Positions 4,662-5,118 of a stretch of DNA of 5,118 nucleotides are shown here, piece after piece. Location of the stretch: NCBI GenBank assembly GCA_030620005.1, contig JAUXAJ010000325.1, positions 1 through 5,118 on the forward strand, read 5' to 3'. The notes under the pieces are model-generated. The model was not told where the DNA came from. It ran no database searches and worked only from the letters and a program-made list of their open reading frames with translations. A program made the translations under genes and the position numbers. Every line of letters begins with the position of its first letter. The first letter of the stretch is position 1. The stretch comes from Promethearchaeota archaeon (GTDB taxonomy: Archaea > Asgardarchaeota > Lokiarchaeia > Sigynarchaeales > SOKP01).

Positions 4662-5118
4662 ATGGAAAAAACAATAATAATAGGAGGTGTAGCGGGCGGA
4701 GCCACTGCTGCAGCTCGGTTAAGAAGACTTAAAGAAGACATGGAAATCACGGTCCTCGAACGAGGGTCTCACGTATCTTTCGCCAACTGTGGACTACCAT
4801 ATTATGTAGGACACGTGATTAAGGATCGAACTCAGTTAGAATTGATGACACCCGAACTGTTTCTTGAAAGGTTTAATATAAATATAAAAATTAGACACGA
4901 AGCTATTTCAATTGATAAAGAAAACAAAAAAGTAATTGTTAAAGATTTTGAAAACCAAAAAACAATAACGATGGAATACGATTATCTAATTCTTTCACCG
5001 GGAGCAGCCCCAATCGTGCCTTCATTTGATGGGATCGACGATGTTCCTATATTTTCGGTACGTACGATTCCAGATTCTGTTAAAATCAGAGAATATATCG
5101 AAAAAAATGACGTGAAAC
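4662..5118 (+). CDS. CoA-disulfide/persulfide reductase-type FAD flavoprotein, N-terminal part (cut by window edge)
   Basis: The first 152 residues of a pyridine nucleotide-disulfide oxidoreductase of the CoA-disulfide reductase / NADH oxidase / NADH-dependent persulfide reductase group. The FAD ADP-binding loop is IIIGGVAGGATAAARLRR (5-22), and E33 ends the second strand (ITVLER). The single active-site Cys is C43 in SFANCGLPYYVG, the signature that separates this group from CxxxxC disulfide reductases. A second FAD-contacting motif, YDYLILSPGAAP, lies at about residues 107-118. The NAD(P)H and dimerisation domains are beyond the edge, as would be any C-terminal rhodanese or TusA domain, which some members carry. 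SD GAGGTC lies 7 nt before the ATG. Substrates in this group include CoA-disulfide, CoA-persulfide, polysulfide and O2, and cannot be chosen from this part. Its place beside a TusA-IscS-IscU operon favours a sulfane-sulfur role, by inference. Confidence 0.92.
   Translation, partial: MEKTIIIGGVAGGATAAARLRRLKEDMEITVLERGSHVSFANCGLPYYVGHVIKDRTQLELMTPELFLERFNINIKIRHEAISIDKENKKVIVKDFENQKTITMEYDYLILSPGAAPIVPSFDGIDDVPIFSVRTIPDSVKIREYIEKNDVK

Overview
The window looks like a low-GC archaeal chromosome. The intergenic stretches are extremely AT-rich, TATA-like boxes lie about 25-35 nt upstream of most start codons, genes end in oligo-T tracts, and Shine-Dalgarno (SD) sites are present. The iron-sulfur genes are of the Archaeoglobus type and the glutamate synthase is the Cys-rich archaeal form. 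An anaerobic archaeon is the best guess. An Asgard-like lineage is possible, but the sequence alone does not prove it.

Layout. 1-766 (-): N-terminal 255 residues of an FMN-dependent glutamate synthase-family protein, running off the left edge. 767-1121: gene-free AT-rich divergent promoter region. 1122-1295 (+): a 57-residue Cys-containing small protein. 1355-1420 (+): an orphan promoter, strong SD, four-codon minigene and T-tract. 1447-1596 (-): a 49-residue hypothetical protein. 1713-1977 (-): a frameshifted, truncated TPR-gene relic of clearly higher GC. 1978-2204: AT-rich leader of the main operon.

2205-4472 (+) is the core of the window, a compact three-gene operon ending in a double T-tract. 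It encodes a TusA-family sulfur carrier, an IscS-like protein and an IscU scaffold with a long C-terminal extension. The IscS-like protein keeps the persulfide cysteine (C325), but the PLP-binding Lys is Asp (D202), as I recall for Archaeoglobus fulgidus IscS. The IscU extension (about residues 133-263) reads as the NADPH-binding domain of a thioredoxin reductase that has lost its CxxC, its GxGxxA nucleotide loop and its HRR motif. 4662-5118 (+): start of a CoA-disulfide/persulfide reductase-type flavoprotein under its own promoter, running off the right edge.

Together the right half reads as a sulfur-trafficking and Fe-S assembly locus. I infer that sulfur does not come from PLP-dependent cysteine desulfuration by this IscS. 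It may instead arrive as sulfide or persulfide, through TusA and perhaps the neighbouring reductase, and be assembled on an IscS-IscU complex. The degenerate reductase domain fused to IscU is the most unusual item seen.
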